Source: Weissella oryzae SG25
GTDB lineage: Bacteria; Bacillota; Bacilli; Lactobacillales; Lactobacillaceae
DNA length: 64,000 nt
Assembly: GCF_000691805.2 (NCBI RefSeq)
Contig: NZ_DF820488.1
Location: 1-64,000 of the forward strand
Direction of reading: 5' to 3'
Shown piece by piece: positions 51,980-60,513 of this stretch. Below the pieces are notes generated by a model, which did no database searches, was not told the DNA's origin, and was given only the letters and a program-made list of their open reading frames with translations. The first letter of the stretch is position 1. Each line of letters opens with the position of its first letter. A program made the position numbers and the translations under genes.

Positions 51980-52024
51980 TAGCCAAATTAAAAGGCACTT
52001 GTTAAATGAAACAGTTAACAAATG
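51980..52024 (-). terminator. leader hairpin before the adhesin gene
   Basis: GGCACTTGTTAA pairs with TTAACAAATGCC between the leading gene and the adhesin gene; a possible partial terminator. Confidence 0.45.
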
Positions 52025-52108
52025 CCAGCGAAAATATATATTTAATTTTTTCAAATACTTTAAATAAACAGACTCTTAAATTGATTTAAAAGCTACATAA
52101 TCATTCAA

Positions 52109-52900
52109 TTATTTCTTAGCTTCATTGTTAGGCTTAGATTCAGCTACCGGCTTACTTTCAGGCTTTGAAGTAACATTGTTGTTATTACTTGGTGCTAAAT
52201 CAATTTGGTCAGCGTAAACAGTCCAATCAGTAGAAGAGTTCCCAACGAATGCAAACTTAAGACCTTGTGGGTAAACTTGTTGCCCTGGCTTCAAATCATC
52301 AATAACTCGGTCATACTCCTCAGGCTTAACTAGAATACGAATATAATCGTCCTCTGTAACCTCACCATTAACCTTTGACTTAGGAATAAAGTTAAATTGA
52401 TAATTACTGATGATTGGCTCATCGGTTTGACTATCACGGGCTACGCCATTACGGTCATCGGTCTTATAGTTGGCAGCAATTGAGAATATAATCAAATCGT
52501 TGCGATTGAATGCGTCAGCACTGCGAACCCTACCTACTACATGTTGTTTCTTACCAGTAACAAAAACAGCATCGTACTCATCAATAGAGAACTTATCTTG
52601 TTCATTACTTGAAGCTGGTAAAATTGTACCCGAATAAGTTGCTACACGAGCGCCAGCACGTGCATTTGTTCGTGCTTCTCCAGCAATAATTTTTGCATCA
52701 ATCAAACGCATTGTTTCGCCAAACTTGTGATTGAAATCAAACGCAACTTGTGGCGTAACTTTGATTGTTTCAAAACGATTTCCTACATTAAATTGTGCAA
52801 CTTTTACATCGTTATTGCGACCAACAACGTCAGGTCCGATATAAGTTAATTCTCCAATACTTGAACCTAATAACGATAAACTTTTGAATGCGTTAATCAT
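52109..52900 (-). CDS. operon-leading protein of module B (possible ssDNA-processing factor)
   Basis: The 263-residue protein has a beta-rich body and a disordered C-terminal tail rich in N, S, K, P and E. It is the counterpart of 30282-31034 by place, size and tail. In ICEBs1 and Tn916 the first operon gene encodes a DUF961/HelP helicase processivity factor; this protein takes that place, but direct similarity is not evident to me. It lies directly behind the conserved leader region. Confidence 0.55.
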   Translation of the reverse strand: MINAFKSLSLLGSSIGELTYIGPDVVGRNNDVKVAQFNVGNRFETIKVTPQVAFDFNHKFGETMRLIDAKIIAGEARTNARAGARVATYSGTILPASSNEQDKFSIDEYDAVFVTGKKQHVVGRVRSADAFNRNDLIIFSIAANYKTDDRNGVARDSQTDEPIISNYQFNFIPKSKVNGEVTEDDYIRILVKPEEYDRVIDDLKPGQQVYPQGLKFAFVGNSSTDWTVYADQIDLAPSNNNNVTSKPESKPVAESKPNNEAKK

Positions 52901-52934
52901 AAAAAAATCTCCAATACTTCAATAAAATAATTTT

Positions 52935-53160
52935 CTAAAAAATCGCCTGCTCGACATGCTCTCACATATGTCATCGCAATATGCGTTAAAGGAAAAAAAT
53001 TCCCGCAATAGTAGTCTATTACCCAGTTATTCAATAACATAGCTACTTTGATTCTTTTCAACGTAGACTGTAACCTTGATAACGGAGTTTAAGACATTTC
53101 TCTCTTTAGAGTACATCTCCGCAATAAAGCTAAATTTTAGGAATATTTATTAAAGCCGTG
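52935..53160 (-). promoter_or_regulatory. conserved leader region of module B
   Basis: The same ordered blocks as 31165-31420. The hairpin after GTCATCGCAATATGCG keeps pairing with other bases (GACAT/ATGTC here, TTATATAT/ATATATAA there). This compensating change favours an RNA structure over a protein-binding site. Confidence 0.6.
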
Positions 53161-53267
53161 GTATCATTAACTTGTTCTAGTAGTTGATAACCGGACTATG
53201 CTTTATTGAAGTATATGAAGTTTTCAATGAACAAAAGGCTGACTAGCTCCAACTAGTTAGCCTTTTT
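53161..53267 (+). ncRNA. candidate small RNA of module B
   Basis: Counterpart of 31400-31507: TATCATTnACTTG, a moderately conserved middle, TTTTCAATGAAC and a terminator AAAAGGCT/AGCCTTTTT (53233-53267). No coding frame. Confidence 0.45.
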
Positions 53268-53298
53268 CTTTTTCTACCAAACATAATAATAAAAAAAG

Positions 53299-53350
53299 AA
53301 AAAGCACAAGGGATAAGAGATTGTAACCTCTCATTACCTTGTGCTTTTTA
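53299..53350. terminator. long nested hairpin
   Basis: AAAAGCACAAGG pairs with CCTTGTGCTTTT, with an inner AGAG/CTCT stem. It has the same place as 31535-31607 in module A. Confidence 0.6.
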
Positions 53351-53480
53351 AATATAAATAATATTAATAACTTTGAATTATTTAGATAATAAGCACAAAG
53401 TAATATTACAAAAAAGTTACAAATTACATTTAAACTTTCTCTATCACCTTATGCTTATAAGTTTATTCTCAACCGTTTCA
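53351..53480. other. noncoding stretch
   Basis: AT-rich; no gene or strong structure seen between the module B hairpin and the left end of the IS30-like copy 2. Confidence 0.3.
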
Positions 53481-53707
53481 ATACCTTTTTTTAACTTCTT
53501 TTATGTTATGTTTCAACTGTTACAAAGCCCCGCTACATCAAGGTTTATAACAAAAATGATTATGCTTTTACAAAAAATATAATCAAAACATACTACAGAA
53601 CTTGGCTTACTATTTTTAATCAAAGTGATTTACACTTCTAAACCAAGTTCAATCTAAATATCAAACTGTCTTTTTCACAGTATATCAATAATCTTATGCA
53701 TAAGCAC

Positions 53708-53750
53708 AAAAAAAGCACTTGTTTTACTCACAATTTAACAAGTGCTTTTT
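53708..53750. terminator. terminator of the IS30-like operon, copy 2
   Basis: AAAAGCACTTGTT pairs with AACAAGTGCTTTT, the same as 5361-5399. Confidence 0.75.
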
Positions 53751-54891
53751 ACTTATTCTGTTTTTCTCGTTCTTTATAACGTTTTAAGCGTTTAGCACGT
53801 AGTGCTTCGTGCATGTAGAGCTCACTTGGCGTCTTATTTGCTAATGCTTCACGCATTGGCTTATTGTTTATTAACTTAGCAACTTTATCCCAATCTAGTT
53901 GGGTCATTTTTAAATAATTCTGATAGCCTACATAATGTCTTATCAAACGATTTTTCCATTCATTAGAACCACGTTCTTGTGGTGAACTGGGGTGAGCAAA
54001 GTACATTTTCTTACCATAAGTTACTTGTATACGCTCTAGAAACTCCCAAGCCACAAACTCAATACCATTATCAAACGTTAATGAACGTACAAAATCACCA
54101 TGTAAAGCCATAAAGTAATCAACTGCTTCAACCATTTCACTTGATGATTTACCAGTCAACCGAACAATCACCGTATATCTTGTTTTACGCTCGACTAAAA
54201 CCATTATAGGCGTTTTATTACCGTCACGTGAAATCACTAAATCAGCTTCCCAATGGCCGAATACACGTCTATTAGTAACGGATTTAGGGCGCATTTCAAT
54301 TGGTAAACGCTGTAAAACTACTGGTTGTTCAGTATCTGCACCAGAAACTCGCGTTTCTATTTCTTCAAGTGCCTTTTTCCTTTGCAGTTGAATTAATTTA
54401 GCTGGCTCTTGTTTCTGCTTCCAACGCCTGCGCCCATAGGCATGCTCCTTTATTTGAATGTCACCACGTGCAATATAATTACGGATTGTTTTTGGCGACA
54501 TATCTAATTCTGGATATTTGAAGATAATATCTTCCGGAGACCAACCTAAATCGTTTAAATGGTGTTCAATTAGTTGTTTTTTAGCAAACGTCAATTTACG
54601 TGAACCTCTGTAGTTAGATCTCGCCTTTTGTTTAGTATATTCGCCTTGCTTTGCTGAATAAATTAAAAAGCCATGTCGGTTCTTTTTAAATACTTCTTTG
54701 GGAATATCTGTAAAATTTGTAGTTGCGCCTTTACGTAATTCACGCCATATAGTCGATTGTGTAAAGCCTAAGCGTTCAGCAATTTCAACAGTAGACATTT
54801 TATTATCATTCCAAAAATGCTCAATCATAATACGCTGTTCAAATGTTAAACGAGTCCCTTTACCTTGCCCCTTATGACTACTATCAAGCAT
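53749..54891 (-). CDS. IS30-family DDE transposase, copy 2
   Basis: The 380-residue protein is intact, with the catalytic Asp in WEADLV, Asp in FDNGIEF and Glu in GSNEWKN and two N-terminal helix-turn-helix regions. It is closely similar to 5402-6538 along the whole length. AGGAG lies upstream of the start. It follows the degenerate partner by 8 bases. Confidence 0.92.
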   Translation of the reverse strand: MLDSSHKGQGKGTRLTFEQRIMIEHFWNDNKMSTVEIAERLGFTQSTIWRELRKGATTNFTDIPKEVFKKNRHGFLIYSAKQGEYTKQKARSNYRGSRKLTFAKKQLIEHHLNDLGWSPEDIIFKYPELDMSPKTIRNYIARGDIQIKEHAYGRRRWKQKQEPAKLIQLQRKKALEEIETRVSGADTEQPVVLQRLPIEMRPKSVTNRRVFGHWEADLVISRDGNKTPIMVLVERKTRYTVIVRLTGKSSSEMVEAVDYFMALHGDFVRSLTFDNGIEFVAWEFLERIQVTYGKKMYFAHPSSPQERGSNEWKNRLIRHYVGYQNYLKMTQLDWDKVAKLINNKPMREALANKTPSELYMHEALRAKRLKRYKEREKQNK

Positions 54892-54899
54892 ATTCTTAT

Positions 54900-55895
54900 T
54901 TAACTCCTCAAATTCATCGTTTTATTAAATAGTTCGAGTACTGACAATTCTGTAGTTTCATCATCAGGTACATAACCATGAATAGAATGTTGATTAATAA
55001 TTTTAGAAATATGGTCTAAATGTTCTTGACGAAGATTAATGACATCATCAGTGTCAGGTAGAAAGCTATTTATAAAATTGAAGCGCTCATTTAAGTTTAA
55101 ATCATGAGCTAAGTTAAGTGAATGAACATTAATTTTTAGGTTTTGCTCTCTTAAATCAGCTGTATATTCTTGAAAATCAATAACGAATAAACCTACAGCT
55201 TGAAACCGAAAGTTAAATAAAAATGTCCTCAATCCTAGTAAGTAATCACTTAAAGTCTTATCCTCAATCCTCACCAAAACAGTGTAATATGTCTGACACT
55301 CAACAAAAATCATAGTGGCTGTTCTGTTATACACTGCTTTATCAGCATATATACTTACAGCCCAATACTTACTATACTCTGCTAGTGAAACTCCTGTGTT
55401 TCGTATTTTAGCCTCTAGGGCACCATTTTTATATGTATCTAGCTTTTTATTTGAAGTATTTTGAATTAACCCTTGTTTAATGTAATTTCGAATTGTGACC
55501 GAACTAATTGGCACTTTATCAGGATAGAGCTTTTTAATGCGTTCCGGTGATAAGCCTTTGCTTAAATTATGTTCTATTAACTCTCTAATGGCTGGTGTTA
55601 GCTTATGACGTTCCTCATGTACAATTTTATTACTATCTATAAACTGCTGTGCGTATCGAGCTGAATATTTAACCCTCGTATGCGATTTTAAAGACCTTAA
55701 GGTCTTATCTGTCACATTTTTAAAATACAACATATTGCCACGTTTTAGTTCTTGGTCAACTTGAACCCTCGGTCGATTAAGATACCGAGCAATAAAATTA
55801 ACTGACTTTAACTGTGTATTCCACAATTTCTCAATAACTAAGCGCTCATCAAATGAAAGCATATTACGGCGGTTAGTTTCCTTTTTGATTCCCAT
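54900..55895 (-). CDS. catalytically degenerate IS30-like partner protein, copy 2
   Basis: The 331-residue protein keeps both DNA-binding regions (LSFDERLVIEKLW and TIRNYIKQG) and the linker segments of IS30 transposases. The first catalytic Asp is Ser (YWAVSI), the second is Ile (LFVIDF), and a Glu stands at the third place (LNERF). The reading frame is intact in both copies although the copies differ at many sites, which argues that the protein is kept for a function without catalysis. The start at 55895 has AGGAGGT upstream. Confidence 0.8.
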   Translation of the reverse strand: MGIKKETNRRNMLSFDERLVIEKLWNTQLKSVNFIARYLNRPRVQVDQELKRGNMLYFKNVTDKTLRSLKSHTRVKYSARYAQQFIDSNKIVHEERHKLTPAIRELIEHNLSKGLSPERIKKLYPDKVPISSVTIRNYIKQGLIQNTSNKKLDTYKNGALEAKIRNTGVSLAEYSKYWAVSIYADKAVYNRTATMIFVECQTYYTVLVRIEDKTLSDYLLGLRTFLFNFRFQAVGLFVIDFQEYTADLREQNLKINVHSLNLAHDLNLNERFNFINSFLPDTDDVINLRQEHLDHISKIINQHSIHGYVPDDETTELSVLELFNKTMNLRS

Positions 55896-56020
55896 GTAAC
55901 CACCTCCTAGTTGGAACCTTAAAATCATAATAGCATATAAGCCATAATCTGCTCAAATGCTAACAAAATTAGATAAATTTAAACTACTCAAAAAGCTAAT
56001 TTATATAAGGCCTATTATAA

Positions 56021-56335
56021 GATAGATGTTGATTTACCTAATAAATTACATTGCTAATTTCAAGCTCGCACTTAGCTCTTGGCAAAGTCCATCATTTAGA
56101 AATTAACTCAGGATTAAGCCATGTGAGATACTATCATAACTATGATAGTAAGTTTTTAAGTCAATCAACATCACTTCACATCTGAATTCATTTTTGCAGG
56201 AAATATTTATCATCAAACACCTATATTTTAAATAGACCAAAATAAGTTTAAAAAATTAATTCTATATATCAAAAAAACTATCCAATATTATGGATAGTCA
56301 GTAGAAACTATTTAATCATATGAGCAACAATTATT
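56021..56335. other. noncoding stretch between IS30-like copy 2 and the lectin gene
   Basis: No gene is seen. It contains a short dyad CTATCATA/TATGATAG near 56130-56148 and the lectin gene terminator at 56277-56297. Confidence 0.4.
56277..56297 (-). terminator. terminator of the lectin gene
   Basis: CTATCC pairs with GGATAG (ACTATCC/GGATAGT), with T7 on the minus strand. Confidence 0.65.
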
Positions 56336-58171
56336 TTAATTCTTCTTAAATTTTGAATATATACCAACAAATAAAGCATATCCTACCATCAAAACACCTA
56401 AAATAGATAAACTACTTGTTAATTTTGAATCAGTTTTTGGTAAAGATTTTTCTTTGTCTGTCCCAGTGGTTAACTTTTCTAAAGACGAATTGTTAGGGTT
56501 AGCAAAGCTTGTTGTATTTGATTCAGGCAAGATTGGTTTGTTAGGAGTTATAGGTCCAATGATGTTTTTTGAATATACAATCTTTTCATAAACACTGTCA
56601 CTATTTTCAGTAATATTATCAACTCTACCTACTACACTTTTGCTAGGTGTATAACCTGCAATAACTGGTGAAACCTTTTTTGAAAAATAGTTTATATTTG
56701 ATTTCCAACCATGATCACTAATCTTTTGACCTGTAACATTATCTATCACAAATTCGTGTTCGAAAGTAATTTCATCAAATACATCATGAAAAGCTTGCTT
56801 ACCATTCTCATAAATGTAATGAATTGTTTCTGTAATATTCTTTGTTAATGCAGCTTTACTCGTTTCAATTCCCCATTTAGGTCCAGATACATCAGTAGGA
56901 TTAATAGGTTTACCTGGTTTACCTGGTTTACTTGGGTTCACAATGGTTGTTTTATGCTTCAAGTGGACGTCAAAATTTTGATTTGCAGATGTAAATATTA
57001 AATTCTCACTTGGCACACTGTCTGATACTAAGGCATAACCCTTATCTAAATATTTCTTTATTTTATCGGCTGTTTTGTATGAACTTTTATCACCGATATT
57101 ACCACCAATATTGTCAGTTAATAGTATTTTATTAGTACTGTCATCAATATAATTTATGTTAATGTTACTTTGATTTTTACTATATATATAAGTTACATTT
57201 TGATCATTTGCAGTATACTGACCACTTGTATTACCCTCAACCTTTTTTAAAGTAAAACCTGGTATTTGTTTTGGTGTCGTTGTCCACTTTGACTGTAAAT
57301 CGCCACTTTGAATTGTATCCTCAGCTATGTTATTACCTAAAGTATCAATATAGTGAGTAATAACTGAACCTTGAGCTACAGTATAAGAAAAATCAGTCAA
57401 TTGAAATTGTTGTAAATTATGAAATAACCCTGTGGAAGATGCTAGTCCAAACGACATAGATGTATTTCCATCTATATATTGAGCTACACTTCGACTCCAA
57501 ACTTTCCCATCATAATTTATAGTCATTACTTTTGTATCCCCATCATAAGAAACTGTAATGTTTTTAAATTGGTTATTGTTTGGTGAATCAATCTTTTGAG
57601 CACCATCTGAAAGTGTCTTAGCCACTCCACTTGTTCCATCAACAAAAGCACCAAAAGCACTAAAATCCGAAAATTGTGTCGGATCTGGAGAATAATATTT
57701 GTCTGAATCACTATTATAATATGTATCTAATTTAAAGCCAAAAGCTCCTTTAACACCACCTATTCCCATAGAATTTCCGCCGAGGCCAATAACATTGGTA
57801 TCACCAGGTTGGAAAACAAAACCAATACCGTCTCCACCCCCATAACCTCCACCTTTATTGCCCAAATTTATTTTTCCATTTAGGGTAAAGGATTGTGACA
57901 TGTCAATTTTAGTATTTAACAAAGTATTCCCAATTTGACCCACAGAATCGTTTGTTAATGTGACCATATTACCGGAAATTGTAGCATTGTGGTTAGCCGT
58001 AAAAAATCTGCTAAAATCGTTACCATTAATAGTCACTATTCTCGAATGACTATTCAAATTTTTTATAATTGTGGCATCTGCAACTTCTGATGTCACAAAA
58101 AGATTAGCTCCCCCAGTTACTCCAAATACTAAACTTGCTAGAATTAGGTATTTCCCATAATTAACTCTCAT
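56336..58171 (-). CDS. LPXTG surface protein with L-type lectin and MucBP domains
   Basis: The 611-residue protein has a signal peptide (about residues 1-33), a legume-lectin-like domain (about 35-270; GGGDGIGFVFQPGD and GAFGFKLDTYYN, a sugar-binding fold), MucBP-type repeats (about 272-410; ITHYIDTLGNNI and ININYIDDSTNKIL), a KPGKPGKP linker, a further beta domain (about 435-540) and a C-terminal LPKTD signal with hydrophobic segment and basic end. It probably binds glycans or mucus and is anchored by sortase. LPKTD lacks the usual Gly, so anchoring may be inefficient. It lies alone between two mobile elements. Confidence 0.82.
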   Translation of the reverse strand: MRVNYGKYLILASLVFGVTGGANLFVTSEVADATIIKNLNSHSRIVTINGNDFSRFFTANHNATISGNMVTLTNDSVGQIGNTLLNTKIDMSQSFTLNGKINLGNKGGGYGGGDGIGFVFQPGDTNVIGLGGNSMGIGGVKGAFGFKLDTYYNSDSDKYYSPDPTQFSDFSAFGAFVDGTSGVAKTLSDGAQKIDSPNNNQFKNITVSYDGDTKVMTINYDGKVWSRSVAQYIDGNTSMSFGLASSTGLFHNLQQFQLTDFSYTVAQGSVITHYIDTLGNNIAEDTIQSGDLQSKWTTTPKQIPGFTLKKVEGNTSGQYTANDQNVTYIYSKNQSNININYIDDSTNKILLTDNIGGNIGDKSSYKTADKIKKYLDKGYALVSDSVPSENLIFTSANQNFDVHLKHKTTIVNPSKPGKPGKPINPTDVSGPKWGIETSKAALTKNITETIHYIYENGKQAFHDVFDEITFEHEFVIDNVTGQKISDHGWKSNINYFSKKVSPVIAGYTPSKSVVGRVDNITENSDSVYEKIVYSKNIIGPITPNKPILPESNTTSFANPNNSSLEKLTTGTDKEKSLPKTDSKLTSSLSILGVLMVGYALFVGIYSKFKKN

Positions 58172-58401
58172 TATCTATCTCCCCATGATAAAGATGTCTT
58201 ATTCCACGTTTAACTTAAGTAAATTATATCATGTTAAAACTACATACAAATGTGAAAATATCTTAATTTAATTCTCTATCTATGATTAAAATCATTTAAA
58301 TGTCTTGCATACCAAATTGAGCTAACATAATGATTGTTACAAACACCTGCCTATATACTAATGTTTGTGAATTCATCCAAGTTCACAAAGTCTTCTGATG
58401 C
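58172..58401. other. upstream region of the lectin gene and repeat of the IS30-like right end
   Basis: No gene is seen. 58310-58395 resembles 7645-7737: AACATAAT, GTTACAAACACCTGCC and a TTTGTGAA/TTCACAAA pair. The similarity stops a few bases before the IS3 inverted repeat. Confidence 0.5.
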
Positions 58402-58426
58402 TGACGTGTACCCCAAAAGTTGTAGT
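58402..58426 (+). repeat. left terminal inverted repeat of the IS3 element
   Basis: Starts TGACGTGTACCCC. It pairs with 63854-63878 with one difference at position 13. Confidence 0.85.
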
Positions 58427-58454
58427 AAATTCTACAAACATTGGAGTATTTACT

Positions 58455-58922
58455 ATGACAAAACATTCAGGACAAGAAAAAAAAGATGTCGTTCATGAAT
58501 ATTTAGAGCACCATAGCACTCTTACAAGTTTATCAAAAAAACATCACATAAGTACTGAATTAATAAAATTATATGTGGCTGTATATAAAGGTCACGGTGA
58601 CATCGGGTTGATTTGTCCTCCAAAGATTACGCCCAGTCTACGGTTGAAAATTACAGAATGGGCAATTGAAAATGATGCATCATCAGAAAAAATTGCAGAA
58701 TATTTTGGATATACTGGTTTTGGAACAGTTTCTAAGTGGAAAGCTAAATACCATAAAGACGGTACTGATGGATTGATGAGAAAACAAATAGGTATTAAGA
58801 AGGAAATTATGAAATCTAACAAACAAGTTTTTCAAAGTAACGAAGTAACTAAATTAAAAGTGGAAAATACACGTTTAAAAATTCAAAACGAAGCTTTAAA
58901 ATTACTCGCCTCGATGAACTAA
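58455..58922 (+). CDS. IS3-family OrfA (helix-turn-helix)
   Basis: The 155-residue product has two helix-turn-helix segments (about residues 15-45 and 65-105) and a C-terminal leucine-zipper-like stretch (about 125-153), the usual OrfA of IS150-type elements. The start at 58455 has GGAG 8 bases upstream; the frame extends further up into the terminal repeat. Near its end, a U-UUA-AAA slippery heptamer (58895-58901) in the correct frame should allow a -1 shift into OrfB. Confidence 0.88.
   Translation: MTKHSGQEKKDVVHEYLEHHSTLTSLSKKHHISTELIKLYVAVYKGHGDIGLICPPKITPSLRLKITEWAIENDASSEKIAEYFGYTGFGTVSKWKAKYHKDGTDGLMRKQIGIKKEIMKSNKQVFQSNEVTKLKVENTRLKIQNEALKLLASMN
58895..58901 (+). promoter_or_regulatory. 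programmed -1 frameshift site of the IS3 transposase
   Basis: T TTA AAA read in the orfA frame (GCT TTA AAA). OrfB is in the -1 frame and is open from at least here, with no stop before 59800. This is a canonical slippery heptamer of the X-XXY-YYZ type. Confidence 0.8.
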
Positions 58923-58933
58923 GCAATAAACAG

Positions 58934-59800
58934 ATGGCAAAAATTGTTTACCAACTCGAGGCTCAATTTAAATTGAAAGATTTATTAGACACCTTGCCTA
59001 TAAGCACTCAAACATACTTTTATTGGAAGAGAAAATTTAAAAGTACTGACCCAAATAATCAGTTGAAAGAACTGATCAAAACAATATGTGGACGGGATAT
59101 TCATTTAGGTGTAAGGAGAGTTTATTTAATACTACGAAACCAATTTAATCTAAAAGTGAATCATAAAAAAGTGCAAAAAATTATGCACGACCTTAATATA
59201 AAAGGTCAAGGCTATTCTAAAAACAAAAGAAAGTATAGTTCGTTTAAAGGACCAGCTGGCCAAACAAATAGGAACCGAATCAATAGACGTTTCTCAACTG
59301 ACAGACCATGGCAAAAATTAGTTTCAGATATTACTGAATTTAAAGTGCCTCGTTCAAACGAAAAGGTTTATTTAGAACCAATTATGGACCTTTATAACAA
59401 CGAAATATTGGCTTACGAAATTACTGCTAAAGGGCCTAATCTTTCATTTGCTTTATCTCCTCTAAAAAAGTTAGTAAATAAAATGCCCACTATGCCTTAC
59501 AGAACTACATTGCATACTGATCGTGGCTGGCAGTATCGGCATAAATCTTGGCGACAATTTTTAAGAAAAAACAAACTAATCCCTAGTATGTCTCATAAAG
59601 TAAGATGTTTAGATAACGCCTGTATTGAGAGCTTTTTTAACAAGCTAAAGGTAGAAATTAATGATTTGAAAAAGTACCCAAGTTCTCAGGAATTAATAGA
59701 AGACATAAGGAACTGGATTGATTACTATAATAATGATCGAGTACAAGTAAGATTGAATGGCTTTTCTCCAATAGACTATAAAAGAGCAGAGACACATTAA
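58934..59800 (+). CDS. IS3-family OrfB (DDE integrase core)
   Basis: The 288-residue product is of the usual length. Catalytic Asp in VSDITEF, Asp in HTDRGWQY and Glu in ACIESFFNKLK, with 35 residues between the second and third, the DD(35)E pattern of the IS3 family. An HTH_21-like region precedes it. It is normally made as an OrfAB fusion by frameshift at 58895-58901. It is intact, so the element may be active. Confidence 0.92.
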   Translation: MAKIVYQLEAQFKLKDLLDTLPISTQTYFYWKRKFKSTDPNNQLKELIKTICGRDIHLGVRRVYLILRNQFNLKVNHKKVQKIMHDLNIKGQGYSKNKRKYSSFKGPAGQTNRNRINRRFSTDRPWQKLVSDITEFKVPRSNEKVYLEPIMDLYNNEILAYEITAKGPNLSFALSPLKKLVNKMPTMPYRTTLHTDRGWQYRHKSWRQFLRKNKLIPSMSHKVRCLDNACIESFFNKLKVEINDLKKYPSSQELIEDIRNWIDYYNNDRVQVRLNGFSPIDYKRAETH

Positions 59801-59812
59801 TATCTCTACTCT
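59783..59812. terminator. hairpin between the transposase and the redox operon
   Basis: AGAGCAGAGA pairs with TCTCTACTCT (one mismatch) just at the orfB stop. It separates the converging transposase and the NAD(P)-binding protein gene. Confidence 0.55.
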
Positions 59813-59826
59813 TATTTACTAGGTAA

Positions 59827-60498
59827 TTAATATACTGGTCGGTTTTCCCCCTCAGTATTTGAATCGGCAATACCAACACTATCGTTATTTAAGAAGGTGT
59901 TATCTTCGATAATTCGAAGTACAACATCCGCGATACTTTTACGAGATCCTGACACTCCAAGATACTTTTCATCTTTGTGTGTAATTTCGTACTTGATCTC
60001 ATCACGATCATTCAACCATGGAAGCCGTAATGTTGTGTAATCCAGCTCAGAGTGTTCCATGATTTGGTCTGATTTCAAGGCAGATGGTAGTCCGCTACCA
60101 ATCATCTCCTTATTCCATGTACCAAATTCTCCAGGAACCTCATTATAAATGCCTAACACATTAGTATAAACTAGACGGTTTACACCAGCTCTTTTCATTG
60201 CATTAACAACGTTAGTTGTTTGATGATTATCATTTGTGTGATCGACAACGCCAACAAATACAAGATCTTGATTGAGTACAGCGTCATTTACGTCCTTAAT
60301 GTTATCTAAACTTCCCTCTATTAAAGTCACCCGTGAATTATTCGCAAGATTCGATAATTGATTTTTTTGCCGTAAGAATAATGTTAGATGAACATCCTTA
60401 AACTTGCTTTCATTTAAAATTTGATTCACGATTAATTGTGATATTTGACCGTTAGCTGCCATAATTAAAACATTTTTTGTCATTTTTGAGGATCCCAT
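59827..60498 (-). CDS. NAD(P)-binding reductase-like protein (NmrA/SDR type)
   Basis: The 223-residue protein has an N-terminal Rossmann start, NVLIMAANGQISQLI, in place of the usual GxxGxxG, and the layout of atypical short-chain/NmrA-like proteins (RLVYTNVLGIYN in the middle). The catalytic Tyr-x3-Lys is not clear. It may be a redox sensor or a reductase of small electrophiles. It is the last gene of the MerR-controlled operon. The ATG at 60483 is an alternative start. Confidence 0.72.
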   Translation of the reverse strand: MGSSKMTKNVLIMAANGQISQLIVNQILNESKFKDVHLTLFLRQKNQLSNLANNSRVTLIEGSLDNIKDVNDAVLNQDLVFVGVVDHTNDNHQTTNVVNAMKRAGVNRLVYTNVLGIYNEVPGEFGTWNKEMIGSGLPSALKSDQIMEHSELDYTTLRLPWLNDRDEIKYEITHKDEKYLGVSGSRKSIADVVLRIIEDNTFLNNDSVGIADSNTEGENRPVY

Positions 60499-60513
60499 CC
60501 TAACTTCTAATAA

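Larger units (their letters stand above)
53480..56020. mobile_element. two-gene IS30-like element, copy 2
   Basis: The same gene pair and terminal sequences as copy 1. The left end shares GGTTTATAACAAAA near 53550 and the upstream CCCCGCTACATCAAGG block. On the right, similarity to copy 1 fades near 56020, but the outer right sequence of copy 1 (7645-7737) reappears at 58310-58395, beyond the lectin gene. The element may therefore really extend to about 58395 and carry the lectin gene. Confidence 0.55.
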
